A stretch of 64,000 bases of DNA from Nakamurella sp. A5-74 (GTDB taxonomy: Bacteria > Actinomycetota > Actinomycetes > Mycobacteriales > Nakamurellaceae). Made by a program: the position numbers and the translations under genes. Each line of letters starts with the position of its first letter. Within the stretch, counting starts at the first letter, position 1. Shown piece after piece: positions 34,064-42,878 of this stretch. The stretch is from NCBI RefSeq assembly GCF_040438885.1, contig NZ_CP159218.1, positions 558,001 to 622,000 on the forward strand. Reading direction: 5' to 3'. The notes under the pieces are model-generated. The model did not search any database. It saw only the letters and a list, made by a program, of their open reading frames with translations, and was not told the origin of the DNA.

Positions 34064-35083
34064 CTATCGCGCGCGGCGCCGGAGGAACTGATCGACCGTC
34101 ACCGCCAACAGGATCAGCAGGCCCTGCACCACCTGCTGGTAGGTCGTGTCCCAACCGAGCAGGTTGAAGCCGTTGCCGATCAGGGTCAGCAGCAGTGCGC
34201 CGACGACGCCGCGCCAGATCGCGCCCTCACCACCCAGGATGGACGTCCCGCCGATCACGGCGGCGGCGATCGCGGACAGTTCGATCCCGGAGGCCATGCT
34301 GGACTGCGCCGATCCGGCGCGGGAGGCGAGGATGAGGCCGGCCAACGCCGAGCAGACGCCACTGATCATGTACGCGGCGATCCGTATCTGGCCGACCCGG
34401 ATCCCGGACAACCTCGCTGCCTCGTCGTTGCCGCCCACCGCATAGACCCGACGGCCGAAGGTGGTGGCGGACAGCAGGACCCACAGCAGCGCGGTGACCA
34501 CCAGGAAGACGACGGTCGCGGAGGTCAGTCCGAACAGCGACGGCCAGGTGAACATCGCGAAGTCGTCGGCCTCGCCCGCGAGCGGGTACGCGATCGCACC
34601 TGCGGTCACCACCACGGCCAGCCCGCGGTAGATGATGCTGGTCGCCAGCGTCGCGATGAAGGAGTTGACCCCGCTGCGCACCACGATGGTGCCGGTCAGC
34701 AGTCCGAGCAGGGCGCCGGCCACCACCGAGGCGGCGAAACCGACCGGCACACTGGTCGCTGCGCCGACCTGCACTCCGACGATCGCCGAGACGGCCAGGC
34801 TGGCGCTGGCGGTGAGATCGAAGACCCCGGCGATGATGCAGATCGTCGCCCCGGCGGCGAGCAGCCCGACCACCGAGCACTGGTCGAGCAGGTTGACCAG
34901 GTTCGACGTCGTCAGGAAGGTGTCGGTACTGAACGACAACGCGACGACGATGGCGACCAGGGCGACGACGATGCCGTAGTCGCGCACCCTCACCCCGCCG
35001 GTCCGGCGCCCCGGGCCCACCCGTCGGCCCCCTCCTTCTCCGGTGGTCGACGGACCAGCCGGTTCAGCCACTGTCGAGCTCAT
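34064..35083 (-). CDS. Ribose-type ABC transporter permease
   Basis: 339 residues, ATG 35083 overlapping the ATPase stop. It has eight to ten membrane helices starting YGIVVALVAIVVALSF and the family core GLLTGTIVVRSGVNSFIATLATSIIYRGLAVVVTAG, then FGRRVYAVGGNDEAARLSGI (EAA-like loop contacting the ATPase), ISGVCSALAGLILASRAGSAQSSMASGIELSAIAAAVIGGTSILGG. This matches the RbsC/BPD_transp_2 family that imports sugars, nucleosides, autoinducer-2 and some ureides. It forms a homodimeric channel with the upstream ATPase. Genomic placement suggests the imported compound is a heterocycle rather than ribose. Confidence 0.94.
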   Translation of the reverse strand: MSSTVAEPAGPSTTGEGGGRRVGPGRRTGGVRVRDYGIVVALVAIVVALSFSTDTFLTTSNLVNLLDQCSVVGLLAAGATICIIAGVFDLTASASLAVSAIVGVQVGAATSVPVGFAASVVAGALLGLLTGTIVVRSGVNSFIATLATSIIYRGLAVVVTAGAIAYPLAGEADDFAMFTWPSLFGLTSATVVFLVVTALLWVLLSATTFGRRVYAVGGNDEAARLSGIRVGQIRIAAYMISGVCSALAGLILASRAGSAQSSMASGIELSAIAAAVIGGTSILGGEGAIWRGVVGALLLTLIGNGFNLLGWDTTYQQVVQGLLILLAVTVDQFLRRRAR

Positions 35084-36705
35084 CGGGTGTCTCCTTCGTC
35101 GTCAGCGGCTTCGGGATGGTGCCGGGTGGCCGGAACGATGTCCGGTGCGGGGGGTGGCTCGGCGTCGCCGAAGGCGGCGGCGATCACGGTCTCTCGCGGA
35201 GTCCCCCTGGGGTACTCGCCGACCGGGATGCCGCCGCGCAGCACGATCGACCGGTGCGACAGCTCGAGCAGCTCCTCGATCTCGGAGGACACGACCACGA
35301 CCGCCATGCCCCGGGCGGCGAGATCGACGATCATCCGGTGGATCTGGGCCTTGGCCGCGACGTCGACCCCGCGGGTCGGTTCGTCGATCAACAGGATGGT
35401 CGGCTCCCGGAGCAACCACTTCGCGAACAACGCCTTCTGCTGGTTGCCGCCGGAGAGGGTGTTCATCGGGGAATCGGCTCGGGCGGCTCGGACGTCCACT
35501 TCCGACGTCGCGGCCGCCACCCGGCCCCGCTCGGTGCGGCGGTCGACCAGAGGGCCTCGCCGACGGGACGACAGCGAGGCGAGGGCGACGTTCTCCCGGA
35601 CCGATCGCATCATCACAAGCCCCTGTTCCTTCCGGGACTCGGGAACGAGGGCGATGCCGGCGCGCATCGCCTTCCGCGGGGTCATCGTCGGGATCGGCAC
35701 ACCGTCGACCTCGATCGTGCCGTCCTGCAACGGATCTGCCCCGAACAACAGACGCAGTGTCTCGCTCCGGCCGGAGCCGACCAGTCCTGCGATGCCCAGG
35801 ATCTCCCCGGCGCGGACCTCCAGATCGACGCCGGAGACCGGCCCGCCGCCCAGACCGCTGGCTCGCAACCGGACCGGCGCGTCGTCGCGTACCGGCTCCG
35901 GTCGCGGGTACAGCACGTCGATCTGTCGACCCACCATGTGCGTCACCAGCTCGCGGGCGGTGAAGGTCTGCGCTCCGGCGGTGACGACCAGCTTGCCGTC
36001 CCGCAGGACGGTGATGCCATCGGAGACCTTCAGCACCTCGTCCAGGAAGTGCGAGACCAGCAGCACCGTGGTGCCGCCGGCCGCCAGTCGCTCGATGAGG
36101 TCGAGCAGGTTGGCCTTCTCTCCCTCGGTGAGGACGGCGGTCGGTTCGTCCATCGCGATCACCGAGGCGCCACGGGCCAGCGCGCGCAGGATCTCGACCT
36201 GCTGACCGGCGCCGATCGACAACCGGTCGACGCGTGCTGTCGGGTCGATGTCAAAACCGGTGTAGGCCAACAATTCCGCGAAGACGGACCGGTCGTCCGC
36301 CGTCCGGACCAGACCGCCCCGGTGGCCCCACCGCCCAAGGAAGACGTTCTCCAGGACCGTGCGCGCAGGGACCAGGGCGCCCTCCTGCGAGATGAGGCTG
36401 ACGCCGTGGGCGATGGCATCGCGCGGGCTACCGATGGTGGTGAGCTCGCCGTCGAACGCCACGGATCCGGTGTCCGATCGGATGGCACCGCCGAGGATCT
36501 TGAGCAGGGTGCTCTTCCCGGCGCCGTTCTCCCCGACCAGGCTGTGGACGGTCCCCGGAGCGATGTCGACGTCGATGTCCCGCAGGACCGGGACGCCGCC
36601 GTAGGACTTGCCGACACCGCGGACGGTGATCTGTGGAGCGCGGCGGGTACCGACGCCGCGGTCACCGGGGCTGCTGCGCTCCTGGCGATGCGATGGTGCA
36701 CTCAC
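35080..36705 (-). CDS. Ribose-type ABC transporter ATPase (two nucleotide-binding domains)
   Basis: 541 residues from ATG 36705. First domain: Walker A GENGAGKSTLLKILGG, signature RLSIGAGQQVEILRALARG, Walker B VIAMDEPTAVLTEGE, switch VSHFLDEV. Second domain: degenerate Walker A GLVGSGRSETLRLLFG, signature LSGGNQQKALFAKWLLREP, Walker B ILLIDEPTRGVDVAAK. This tandem layout with an altered second P-loop is normal for RbsA/MglA/XylG proteins. It energises import through the overlapping permease. A 14-bp stem lies between this gene and the binding-protein gene upstream, which may adjust relative expression. Confidence 0.95.
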   Translation of the reverse strand: MSAPSHRQERSSPGDRGVGTRRAPQITVRGVGKSYGGVPVLRDIDVDIAPGTVHSLVGENGAGKSTLLKILGGAIRSDTGSVAFDGELTTIGSPRDAIAHGVSLISQEGALVPARTVLENVFLGRWGHRGGLVRTADDRSVFAELLAYTGFDIDPTARVDRLSIGAGQQVEILRALARGASVIAMDEPTAVLTEGEKANLLDLIERLAAGGTTVLLVSHFLDEVLKVSDGITVLRDGKLVVTAGAQTFTARELVTHMVGRQIDVLYPRPEPVRDDAPVRLRASGLGGGPVSGVDLEVRAGEILGIAGLVGSGRSETLRLLFGADPLQDGTIEVDGVPIPTMTPRKAMRAGIALVPESRKEQGLVMMRSVRENVALASLSSRRRGPLVDRRTERGRVAAATSEVDVRAARADSPMNTLSGGNQQKALFAKWLLREPTILLIDEPTRGVDVAAKAQIHRMIVDLAARGMAVVVVSSEIEELLELSHRSIVLRGGIPVGEYPRGTPRETVIAAAFGDAEPPPAPDIVPATRHHPEAADDEGDTR

Positions 36706-36725
36706 GGCTGTCGTCCTTCCTCAGG

Positions 36726-36759
36726 CGGAACGCAGCACCGGGGGTGGTGCTGCGTTCCG
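36726..36759 (-). terminator. Intra-operon stem-loop between binding-protein and ATPase genes
   Basis: CGGAACGCAGCACC (36726-36739) pairs with GGTGCTGCGTTCCG (36746-36759) over a six-base loop. In the minus direction it follows the binding-protein gene. It is placed to attenuate readthrough or protect the 3' end, as in other binding-protein-dependent operons. Confidence 0.65.
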
Positions 36760-36803
36760 TCGTCGGTCGTTTCCGTCGTCGGTCGCTGGGTTTTGTGGCG
36801 TGA

Positions 36804-37973
36804 TCAGTCGGAGTAGTCGGCAGTCTGGCCGGCGATCTTGTCAGCCGTCAGCAGCGCCTGGTAGGGCGTCAGATCGCGGGCGTCGGTGGCGGTCGGAACG
36901 GTCTCCCCGCGCGCAGCCTTCAGGCCGAGCTCGGTGGCCGTCTTCCCCTCGGTCTTCTCCGGGATGTTGTAGGTACCGAACCACTTACCCGACTTGATGC
37001 CGTCGAAGGCCTGGGTGGAGCCACCGTTGCCGACGAACAGGATGTTCTTGTCACCGGCCAGGGCGGCCGCCCCGGCGATGGCCTGCGACGAACCGATCAC
37101 GACGTTCACGTCGGGATTGGCCTGTAGGACGTTCTGGAACGCGGTACGACCCGCATCGGCCGTGTAACCGCCGACGACGCTGGCGACCAGGTCGGCGCCA
37201 CCCGCCTTGAGCCCGTCCTCGACCGCCTGGGTGCGAGCCGCGTCCAGCGGATAGTTCGCGAAGCCCTGCAGGTAGGCCACCTTGCACGGATCGACGGCGA
37301 GCTTCTTGCAGGCGCCGAGACCCAGTTCGGCCAGGCCGGCGCCGTTGTTGGTCGGAGTGTCGACGATGCTGATGACGCCGTCCACCTGCGGCTCGATGGT
37401 GTCGAACTTGCCGCCGATGGGGGTGAACTCGACGACGACCTTGATCCCGGCCGCGAGTGCCTGCTTGACCGCAGGGGTGATGGCGGTGCCGTCGTTGGCC
37501 TGGATCACGACGACGTCGTACCGCTTGGACGTCACCGCGTCCTGCAGCTGGTTGACCTGGGTCGGCCCGTCGAAGTTCGAGTCGATGAAGGTGGCGGTGG
37601 CGTTGTTGGCGGCCGCGGCCTCCTGCACTCCGGCCCACGCGGCCTGGGCGAACGAGTTGGCCTTGGCGAAGCCGAAGAAGCCGACCGACAGGGTCTTGCC
37701 GGTGCTGCCACCGCCGCTGCTGCCGGAGGTGCTGGACAGTGCACTGCTGGTGGCGGAGGAGGCGGCCGACGTCGTACCGGTGTCGGAACTCGTGTCGGTG
37801 CCGGAACTCGTGCCGGGGTCGGAACTCGCGCCGGCCGAGCTGCTGGATCCGGCTGCGGGGGTGGCCACCGGGGTGGTGCTACTGCTGGTACTGGCGGGCT
37901 TGCTGCAGCCGGCCAGGACGAGTGCGGTCGCGGCGAGTACGGCCGTGCCGGTGATCTTCAGGGATCGCTTCAT
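36804..37973 (-). CDS. Sugar-type ABC transporter substrate-binding lipoprotein
   Basis: 389 residues from ATG 37973 (AGGAG upstream). A lipoprotein signal MKRSLKITGTAVLAATALVLAGC is followed by a long Ser/Thr/Pro/Gly linker (about 25-90). The periplasmic-binding protein fold (peripla_BP_4 type) begins KTLSVGFFGFAKANSFAQAAWAGVQEAAAANNATATFID and includes VVVIQANDGTAITPAVKQALAAGIKVVVEFTPI, NVVIGSSQAIAGAAAL and GTYNIPEKTEGKTATELGLKAARGE. It captures solute outside the membrane for the RbsC/RbsA-type transporter. It is the second gene of the minus-strand run. The ligand is unidentified. Confidence 0.93.
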   Translation of the reverse strand: MKRSLKITGTAVLAATALVLAGCSKPASTSSSTTPVATPAAGSSSSAGASSDPGTSSGTDTSSDTGTTSAASSATSSALSSTSGSSGGGSTGKTLSVGFFGFAKANSFAQAAWAGVQEAAAANNATATFIDSNFDGPTQVNQLQDAVTSKRYDVVVIQANDGTAITPAVKQALAAGIKVVVEFTPIGGKFDTIEPQVDGVISIVDTPTNNGAGLAELGLGACKKLAVDPCKVAYLQGFANYPLDAARTQAVEDGLKAGGADLVASVVGGYTADAGRTAFQNVLQANPDVNVVIGSSQAIAGAAALAGDKNILFVGNGGSTQAFDGIKSGKWFGTYNIPEKTEGKTATELGLKAARGETVPTATDARDLTPYQALLTADKIAGQTADYSD

Positions 37974-38038
37974 CGGGGGATGCTCCTGGGGCGGGATGGC
38001 GGGGGCGGGGGACTGGTGTCGGAACGGCGGGCGGAGGT

Positions 38039-38374
38039 TCAGGATCCGTCGAGGGCGGGGGTCGGCGGATCGACGGGCTCGAGCAGACTGCCGACGATCT
38101 TCTCGTCCGGCTCCAGATCGAGTAGGGCGGCGAGACCGGCAGATGTCTTGTCGCGGAACGGGTCTGTCACCCAACGGTGGTAGGCGTCCGCGTCGTCCCA
38201 GTCGGCGATGACGAGGTGAGTGGTGCGGTTGGTGTCCACCGACCGCCACAGGGTGGCGCCCAGACAGCCGGGGAACGAACGTGAGATCTCGAGGACCCGA
38301 TGGTCGCGGTAGAAGTCCTCGAGTGCAGCGCGGCAGTCGTCCTTGGCCCTGAGGGCGAGGACGCTTCGGATCAT
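38039..38374 (-). CDS. Antibiotic biosynthesis monooxygenase (ABM)-type small protein
   Basis: 111 residues: MIRSVLALRAKDDCRAALEDFYRDHRVLEISRSFPGCLGATLWRSVDTNRTTHLVIADWDDADAYHRWVTDP. The ferredoxin-like ABM fold is recognisable from the beta strand, FPGCxGATLWRS and VIADWDDADAYHRWV. Such proteins are cofactor-free oxygenases or dimeric small-molecule-binding proteins. It is first in the minus-strand run, 65 bp before the binding-protein gene. Its function in the pathway is unknown; it could oxidise or sense the substrate. Confidence 0.75.
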   Translation of the reverse strand: MIRSVLALRAKDDCRAALEDFYRDHRVLEISRSFPGCLGATLWRSVDTNRTTHLVIADWDDADAYHRWVTDPFRDKTSAGLAALLDLEPDEKIVGSLLEPVDPPTPALDGS

Positions 38375-38505
38375 CTGCTCTCCTCCTGTACGCCGGCGCC
38401 ACGCCCGGATTCAGGTCGCGGCGGTTGATGGTCCAGGTGACCGCTCAGGAACGGGCGGTGCACCGGGGATTGCAGGAATCGTGATCGCTGCCCGAACCGA
38501 GTCGG

Positions 38506-38520
38506 TGTGCTGGGCGCACA
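38506..38520. promoter_or_regulatory. TGTGC-N5-GCACA inverted repeat
   Basis: Five-base perfect arms around a five-base centre, 132 bp upstream of the ABM gene start and within the divergent gap. Related words (GTGCT, GAACCGA) recur just downstream. A candidate operator. Confidence 0.35.
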
Positions 38521-38865
38521 TCGCCCACTCGAACCGATGTGCTCACTCGTGGTGGTGTTGCATGCTCGTTACAACTTCGGAGCTCCGCCGCAGGTCAGGG
38601 GCCTCGATGCGGATCACTCGGATTCAGAGCAGTGACGCGGGTCAGCTCCGCGGCCCAGTGCCGGGCGTAGCTGTCCGTGGGTGGGCGCGGCTGTCCACGC
38701 AGGTCGTGGGGGGCCCTGCGGCGCCGCGCGAACGCCGACTCTCGTCCGTTGACAGCGTCCGGCCGCTGTGTCACGGTGGCCGCACTCCCGGTCGGATCCT
38801 GCAGCCGTGGCGGTCTGTCGATCATCCGGTCCGACGACGGGGGTTCCCGTCTCGCACCGATCCGC

Positions 38866-38892
38866 GGAAACCCTGACCCAGTCAGGCTTTCC
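38866..38892 (+). promoter_or_regulatory. Hairpin in the hyuA2 leader
   Basis: GGAAA-C-CCTGAC and GTCAGG-C-TTTCC form an 11-bp stem with one C-C mismatch and a three-base loop, 110 bp before the hyuA2 start. No U-run follows. It may be a protein-binding repeat or an mRNA leader element. Confidence 0.45.
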
Positions 38893-39001
38893 GGGATGGG
38901 CTATCAGTGTGTTCCCGATCTCCCTCGACGCCCGGTCCGGCTTGCGCACATCGCTCGGCCGCAGCCGTACAGGCCTTTCTCCCACCCACCAGAGGACCAT
39001 G

Positions 39002-41083
39002 ATGACTTCTCCCTCCGAGCAGACAGGCGCACCCGGCCCGGTGTCCGCAGCGAACACCCGGGTCGCGATCGACGTCGGCGGCACCTTCACCGATGTCGTC
39101 GAGTTGGATCCGGAGACCGGACTGCTCCGCTTCGACAAGGTGCCGACGACCCCGAGTGAACCCACCCGCGGCGTCCTGGACGCGTTCGCAACCGTCGCCT
39201 CCGGTGTCGGACGAGTCGGCATGTTCACCCACGGCACCACCCTCGGTCTGAACGCGCTGCTCACCAGGACAGGGGCCAGGACCGCCGTCGTGGGAACGAA
39301 GGGCTTCCGGGACGTCTACCTGCTGGGCCGCACCGACCGGCGGACCAACTACGACATCAAGTACCGCCCGCCGACCCCGTTGCTGCAGCGCTACGACACC
39401 TTCGAGGTCGATGAGCGCTCGCTGTTCGACGGATCCGTGCACCGTGCCCTGGACGTGGCGGACGCGGAGCGGGTCGCCGCGGAGATCGCCGAGCGCGGGT
39501 ACGACTCCGTCGCGGTGGCGTTCCTGCACTCCTACGCCAACCCCGAACACGAACTGCAGATGCGGGAGGTGCTCGCCAGGGTCGCGCCCGAGGTCGTCAT
39601 CACACTTTCGCACGAACTCTCCCGCGAGTACCGCGAGTACGAGCGGACGTCCACCGCGGTGCTGGACGCCTACGTCAAGCCCATCGTTCGCCGATACCTG
39701 GAGCAGCTGGAGAACGACCTCGCGGCAACAGGTTTCACCGGGCGGTTCCTGATGACGCGCTCGGGCGGCGGGTCGATGACCGCAACGACCGCCCGGGAAC
39801 AACCGGTCAGTCTGATCCTGTCCGGGCCCGCGGGCGGGGTGATCGGTGCGGCCGCTCTGTCGAAGGTGATCGGCGTCCCCAACCTGATCACCATCGACAT
39901 GGGCGGCACCAGCCTGGATGCCTCCCTGGTGCTCGACGGGGAGCCGGTGCTGTACCAGGGAGCCGAGTTCGAGGGGATGCCGATCAACACCCCGTCGCTG
40001 TACATCCACACCATCGGCGCCGGCGGCGGTTCGCTGGTGCACCTCGATGGGGCCGGCGCTCTGCTCGTGGGACCGGCGAGTGCGGGAGCCATGCCGGGTC
40101 CCGCCGCCTACGGCCGCGGCGGGACCCAGGCGACCTTCACCGACGCGGCGCTGGCCATCGGCTATCTCGGTACCGGAACGCCCTTGGGCGGCACCTTGGT
40201 GCTGGATGCGGACAAGGCCCGCGCCGCACTGGCCCCCACCGCCGAGACGCTCGGCATGAGCGTGAACGCCCTGGCCCGCGGAGTCGTGCAGATCTCGACC
40301 ACCAAGATCATGGGAGCCGTCCGAGCGATCACCGTCGAGGTGGGGCGCGATCCGCAGGACTTCGCGCTGCTGTCCTTCGGCGGCGGTGGCGGTCTGGTGG
40401 CGGTCGACGTCGCCCACGAGCTGGGCATCCCGACCGTGATCGTCCCACCTGGCCAGGGAGCATTCTCCGCGTTCGGCATGCTCATGGCGGACGTGCAGCA
40501 CGACCTCGCCAGGACGTCTGTCGTGCTGCTCGCCGAGCTCGATCTCGCAGCGGCCGAGCAGCTGTACGAGCAGATGACGCAGGAGGCGACCGCGCAGCTG
40601 ACCGCGGAAGGGTTCGGCGCCGACCGGCGTACCTACCTGCGCAGCATCGACGTGCGGTACTCCGGCCAGGAGCACTCGGTGACCCTGCAGCTGCCGGCCG
40701 GCCCGGTCGATCTGCGGGAGCTCGTCGAACGCGAGTTCGCCGAGCTGCACGAGCGGCAGTACGGGCACCGGATGACCGACCCGATCGAGGTCACCACGCT
40801 CCGGCTGCGGGCCGGCGGCACCGTCGATGCGCCGGAGTTGCCGACGCTCCCGCAGCGCGAATCGGGCGAGGTCGCCACCGACGGCGTCCGTGCCGTCCAC
40901 GTGTCCGAGACCGAACCCGCGGTCGACTACCGGCTCTTCACCCGGGAGACGTTGCTCGCCGGCGACGAGATCACCGGCCCAGCAGTGATTTCCGAGCACA
41001 CCGCCACCACGGTCCTGCACCGCGGTGACCACCTGATCGTCGGCCCGCACGGTGAGCTCGTCATCACCGTCGGTACCCGCTGA
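39002..41083 (+). CDS. hyuA: Hydantoinase/oxoprolinase subunit A (copy 2)
   Basis: 693 residues from ATG 39002 (AGAGG six bases upstream); ATG 38999 immediately before it is the alternative. Motifs: RVAIDVGGTFTDVVELD, FTHGTTLGLNALLTR, VAVAFLHSYANPEHELQMREVL, ELSREYREYERTSTAVLDAYVKP, TIDMGGTSLDASLV, IHTIGAGGGSLVHLD and LLSFGGGGGLVAVDVA. It is clearly homologous to copy 1 but with many substitutions, so it is an old paralogue or separately acquired enzyme. It heads the six-gene plus-strand run and is followed after 19 bp by hyuB2. Confidence 0.94.
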   Translation: MTSPSEQTGAPGPVSAANTRVAIDVGGTFTDVVELDPETGLLRFDKVPTTPSEPTRGVLDAFATVASGVGRVGMFTHGTTLGLNALLTRTGARTAVVGTKGFRDVYLLGRTDRRTNYDIKYRPPTPLLQRYDTFEVDERSLFDGSVHRALDVADAERVAAEIAERGYDSVAVAFLHSYANPEHELQMREVLARVAPEVVITLSHELSREYREYERTSTAVLDAYVKPIVRRYLEQLENDLAATGFTGRFLMTRSGGGSMTATTAREQPVSLILSGPAGGVIGAAALSKVIGVPNLITIDMGGTSLDASLVLDGEPVLYQGAEFEGMPINTPSLYIHTIGAGGGSLVHLDGAGALLVGPASAGAMPGPAAYGRGGTQATFTDAALAIGYLGTGTPLGGTLVLDADKARAALAPTAETLGMSVNALARGVVQISTTKIMGAVRAITVEVGRDPQDFALLSFGGGGGLVAVDVAHELGIPTVIVPPGQGAFSAFGMLMADVQHDLARTSVVLLAELDLAAAEQLYEQMTQEATAQLTAEGFGADRRTYLRSIDVRYSGQEHSVTLQLPAGPVDLRELVEREFAELHERQYGHRMTDPIEVTTLRLRAGGTVDAPELPTLPQRESGEVATDGVRAVHVSETEPAVDYRLFTRETLLAGDEITGPAVISEHTATTVLHRGDHLIVGPHGELVITVGTR

Positions 41084-41102
41084 ACACCCGAAGGAGAGCC
41101 CT

Positions 41103-42878
41103 GTGAGCATCGAGACAGTCGACAAATCGGTCCCCGATTCGATCACCACCGAGATCATCAGACACGGTCTGCTGGCTGCCGCCGAGGAGATGGCGCGCAA
41201 CCTGTGCCGCACCGCGTACAACACCGTCGTCTACGAGATCCACGACTACGGCATCGGGATCCATGACGCAGCAGGCGATGTGGTCGCCGATGCGCCGGGC
41301 ATTGCCGTCTTCACCCGCGGCAACGACCACGGCATCAAACGGGCGGTGGAGTTCCTCGGCAAGGAGGCGATGGGTGCCGGCGATGTGTTCCTGCTCAACT
41401 TCCCGTACTGGTCGTCGGCGCACACCCTCGACCCGTTGGTGTTCGCCCCGATCCATTTCGAGGGGGAGTTGATCGGCTACACCTCGTGCCGCATCCACGT
41501 CCTGGACCTCAAGCAGAAGGACCCCGGTTACGTGCTGGATTCCACCGACATGTCGCAGGAGGGCCTGTTCTTTCCCGCCAGCCGGCTCTACCGGGGCGGG
41601 GAGTCGTGCGACGACCTCTGGAACATCATCCGGTTCAACTCCCGGCTTCCGGAACGGACGATCGGCGACATCCAGGCGCAGGTCTCGGCCTGCGTCTCCG
41701 GGATCCGGCGGACCCAGGAGATCGCCGAGAAGTACGGCGCCGCAACGCTCACCACGGCGATGCGGACGATCAACGACCACGGCGAGGCCCTCGCGCGGCT
41801 GGCCCTGGCGAAGCTGCCCAAGGGCACCTGGACGGCCTTCGACTTCGTCGACTCAGACGGTATCGAGCTCGATCGGTTGATCAGGATGAACGTCACCGTC
41901 ACGGTGTCGGACGACGGGATGGTCATCGACTGGACCGGGAGCGAACGGGATGTCCGTGGCCCGATCAACCTGCCGGTCGGGCAGACGGAAGCGTTCTGCA
42001 GCTTGATCTTCAAGGCGATGACGACCCCGGACACCCCGGTGGTGGCCGGCAACTTCCGGCCGCTGACCGTCATCACCGAAGTGGGCTCGGTGATGCATGC
42101 GATTCCGCCGATGCCGACCTTCACCCTGTGGACGGCGCTGATCGGCGGCGAGGTGGTGCTCAAAGCCCTGGCACAGGGTATGCCGGAGCTGGTTCCTGCG
42201 TGCTCCGGCGGCGACGTCTGCTCGATGATGGGTCTGGGTATCAACCCGCGGACCGGGGACCACTGGCTGGAGGCCACCAACGAGGCGGTCGGGTTCGGTG
42301 GTCACGCCGGCGGTGATGGTGCGGACGGCATCATGCACCTGAGCGAGCCGGGGTGCCGGAACAACCCGGTCGAGGTGCTGGAGACGAAGTCGCCGATGTT
42401 CATCGAGTCGTACGGTTATCGGCCGGACACCGGCGGCGCCGGCGAGTTCCGCGGAGGTGTCGGGGTGGGTAGGACGTACCGCTTCACCGCTCCGTCGACG
42501 GGTATCTGCCTGGTGTACAAGACGAAGACCAAGCCGTGGCCGATCGACGGCGGGCTGCCGGGCGACAACAACCACGTGATCCTCAACCCCGGAACCGACC
42601 GGGAGACCGTCACCGGTGGCAGCTACAACATCCTGGACACCGGTGACGTGCTGGTGAACAACACCGGCGGTGGTGGGGGATACGGCGATCCGTTGCTCCG
42701 GCCGACGACCAAGGTGCTGCAGGACCTGCGCAACGGGTTCATCGGGATCGAGGCGGCGGCCCGGGACTACGGTGTTGTCTGCGACGGGCGCACCCTGCTC
42801 GTCGACGAGGAAGCGACAGCACAGATGCGAGCCGAGCGGCTGGCGGCTGGTGCCCGATCGGGGGAGACGCACACGTGA
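41103..42878 (+). CDS. hyuB: Hydantoinase/oxoprolinase subunit B (copy 2)
   Basis: 591 residues from GTG 41103 with AAGGAGAG upstream. Opening DSITTEIIRHGLLAAAEEMARNLCRTAYNTVVYEIHDYGIGIHD, then GDVFLLNFPYWSSAHTLDPLVF where copy 1 has NDSYLGGTHLNDV, so the metal-site loop is altered. VVAGNFRPL, SGGDVCSMMG, GHAGGDGADGIMHLSEPG and VNNTGGGGGYGDPLLRPT match the HyuB C-terminal half. The changed loop argues that copies 1 and 2 act on different substrates. Its stop overlaps the GTG of the amidohydrolase gene. Confidence 0.92.
   Translation: MSIETVDKSVPDSITTEIIRHGLLAAAEEMARNLCRTAYNTVVYEIHDYGIGIHDAAGDVVADAPGIAVFTRGNDHGIKRAVEFLGKEAMGAGDVFLLNFPYWSSAHTLDPLVFAPIHFEGELIGYTSCRIHVLDLKQKDPGYVLDSTDMSQEGLFFPASRLYRGGESCDDLWNIIRFNSRLPERTIGDIQAQVSACVSGIRRTQEIAEKYGAATLTTAMRTINDHGEALARLALAKLPKGTWTAFDFVDSDGIELDRLIRMNVTVTVSDDGMVIDWTGSERDVRGPINLPVGQTEAFCSLIFKAMTTPDTPVVAGNFRPLTVITEVGSVMHAIPPMPTFTLWTALIGGEVVLKALAQGMPELVPACSGGDVCSMMGLGINPRTGDHWLEATNEAVGFGGHAGGDGADGIMHLSEPGCRNNPVEVLETKSPMFIESYGYRPDTGGAGEFRGGVGVGRTYRFTAPSTGICLVYKTKTKPWPIDGGLPGDNNHVILNPGTDRETVTGGSYNILDTGDVLVNNTGGGGGYGDPLLRPTTKVLQDLRNGFIGIEAAARDYGVVCDGRTLLVDEEATAQMRAERLAAGARSGETHT

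Larger units (their letters stand above)
38375..39001. other. Divergent promoter region of the two hydantoinase-island operons
   Basis: A 627-bp gap with no supported gene, separating the minus-strand transporter run from the plus-strand hyuA2 run. It holds an inverted repeat at 38506-38520, a TTGACA at 38749-38754 that could be a -35 element, and a long hairpin at 38866-38892. It is the most likely target of the PucR regulator. Confidence 0.6.

Noticed and set aside
38882-41224. 780-codon minus-strand open frame opposite hyuA2
   Set aside because: Antisense shadow: no recognisable domain, while the plus strand encodes complete HyuA motifs.
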